Assembly (NCBI GenBank): GCA_964437415.1
Contig: CAYTGN010000005.1
Coordinates: forward strand, 1-64,000
Length of the DNA: 64,000 bases
From: CADEDV01 sp964437415
GTDB taxonomy: Bacteria > Bacteroidota > Bacteroidia > Chitinophagales > Chitinophagaceae
Reading direction: 5' to 3'
Shown here piece by piece: positions 63,452 to 64,000 of this stretch (position 1 is its first letter; each line of letters begins with the position of its first letter). The notes below the pieces were generated by a model that was not told where the DNA came from, made no database searches, and saw nothing but the letters and a program-made list of their open reading frames with translations. The position numbers and the translations under genes are program-made.

Positions 63452-64000
63452 ATGACCCCAACCTTTGTAAAAAAATCAGTTGCTTTGCTTGGCGGCCTTA
63501 TTAGCAAAGGACACCCACGAAGTGTAAAAGCAAAGAAAAATATACTTGCTTCATTCTTGATAAAAGGAGCCAGTATCGCAATAAGCCTTATCCTGGTTCC
63601 TTTGACGATCAACTATGTCAATCCTACTCAATATGGCATATGGCTGACACTAAGCTCGATAATCGGCTGGTTCAGTTTTTTCGATATAGGTTTTGGAAAC
63701 GGATTACGAAACAGGTTTGCAGAAGCAATTGCGAAAGAAGATTATCAAACAGCAAAAATTTATGTAAGCACCACATACGCAATATTGACCATAATTATTA
63801 CCGGTGTTTTGTTACTGTTCCTGGTCATTAACCCCTTCCTGGATTGGTCCAAAATACTCAACACACCTGCCGGTATGGCTTCAGAGCTTAGCGTTTTGGT
63901 ACTGATCGTTTTTGTATTTTTTTGCATCCAGTTCATACTACAGCTCATTACCACCATTATTATTGCCGATCAGCAGCCGGCTAAAGCCTCTCTTCTGACA
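63452..64000 (+). CDS. Polysaccharide flippase (Wzx-type), partial
   Basis: The reading frame from ATG 63452 is open to the window end, giving 183 residues without a stop. Several helices are seen (LIKGASIAISLILVPLTI, GIWLTLSSIIGWFSFFDIGFGN, YAILTIIITGVLLLFLVINPF), the repeat-like features of MATE/Wzx flippases. It would move lipid-linked oligosaccharide across the inner membrane. The rest of the gene lies beyond the window; the start is preceded by a 165-bp gene-free gap after the antiterminator. Confidence 0.85.
   Translation, partial: MTPTFVKKSVALLGGLISKGHPRSVKAKKNILASFLIKGASIAISLILVPLTINYVNPTQYGIWLTLSSIIGWFSFFDIGFGNGLRNRFAEAIAKEDYQTAKIYVSTTYAILTIIITGVLLLFLVINPFLDWSKILNTPAGMASELSVLVLIVFVFFCIQFILQLITTIIIADQQPAKASLLT

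Noticed and set aside
1..64000. CRISPR arrays, transposases and prophage genes
   Set aside because: None were seen; the only repeats are the glycan leader pair, the PKD units, the tRNA-end pair and local hairpins.

Overview
The window looks like chromosome of a Bacteroidota bacterium, most plausibly of the Chitinophagaceae type. Signs seen directly are TAnnTTTG-type -7 promoter boxes just upstream of genes, many short lipoproteins, tandem DUF1573 genes, a single-chain alpha+beta 2-oxoacid dehydrogenase E1, a secreted parallel beta-helix protein ending in a type IX secretion (T9SS) sorting domain, and a UpxY/NusG-like antiterminator inside an exopolysaccharide locus. No transposase, phage gene or CRISPR array was seen.

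Layout. 1-17.9 kb: housekeeping and envelope genes (MFS exporter, DUF389 membrane protein, Tat-type MBL-fold hydrolase, YkgJ cysteine-cluster protein, glycine decarboxylase gcvP, DUF6600 protein, large CarboxypepD_reg-type lipoprotein, dienelactone hydrolase, DUF4399 lipoprotein, J-domain membrane protein, NTF2-like lipoprotein, ABC-F ATPase, DUF481 barrel, secreted alpha/beta hydrolase). 18-20.3 kb: a shortened ECF sigma factor followed by a shortened FecR-like anti-sigma remnant, a GT9 glycosyltransferase with an altered catalytic position, and a 36-residue membrane microprotein with its own terminator. 20.3-26.9 kb: a transport block (MHS-type MFS, DedA, dicarboxylate/amino-acid symporter, alanine/glycine symporter, APC permease). 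27-36 kb: YebC, DCC protein, PhzF, TRIC-like channel, dodecin, fused E1, two DUF1573 proteins, ArnT-like GT39 and a dolichol-phosphate-mannose-synthase-like GT2.

36.1-45.6 kb is the most unusual part. A tightly packed four-gene minus-strand operon encodes a bitopic membrane protein, an Hsp70/actin-like (ASKHA) ATPase, a membrane-anchored coiled-coil protein and a 1747-residue protein that appears to fuse a SEDS-like (RodA/FtsW) polytopic glycosyltransferase region to a penicillin-binding transpeptidase domain. Together these parts resemble a self-contained elongasome/divisome-like peptidoglycan machine. 45.8-48 kb holds a signal-peptide protein of unknown function and a secreted protein with a Cys-rich hydrophobic tail next to a small membrane protein. 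48.5-51.6 kb: an orphan NarL-type response regulator, a PLP aminotransferase, a GNAT acetyltransferase, tRNA-Met(CAT), and a GIY-YIG gene whose end repeats the tRNA 3' end.

51.7 kb to the end is an exopolysaccharide/surface-glycan locus: NAD-dependent epimerase and DegT aminotransferase (nucleotide-sugar synthesis), VanZ-like protein, beta-helix T9SS protein interrupted by a 100-N assembly gap, FkbM methyltransferase, Wza-like export lipoprotein, Wzc-like tyrosine autokinase, UpxY-family antiterminator, and a Wzx-type flippase cut by the window edge. Two of its transcription units share a near-identical 57-nt leader element, a candidate recruitment site for the antiterminator.
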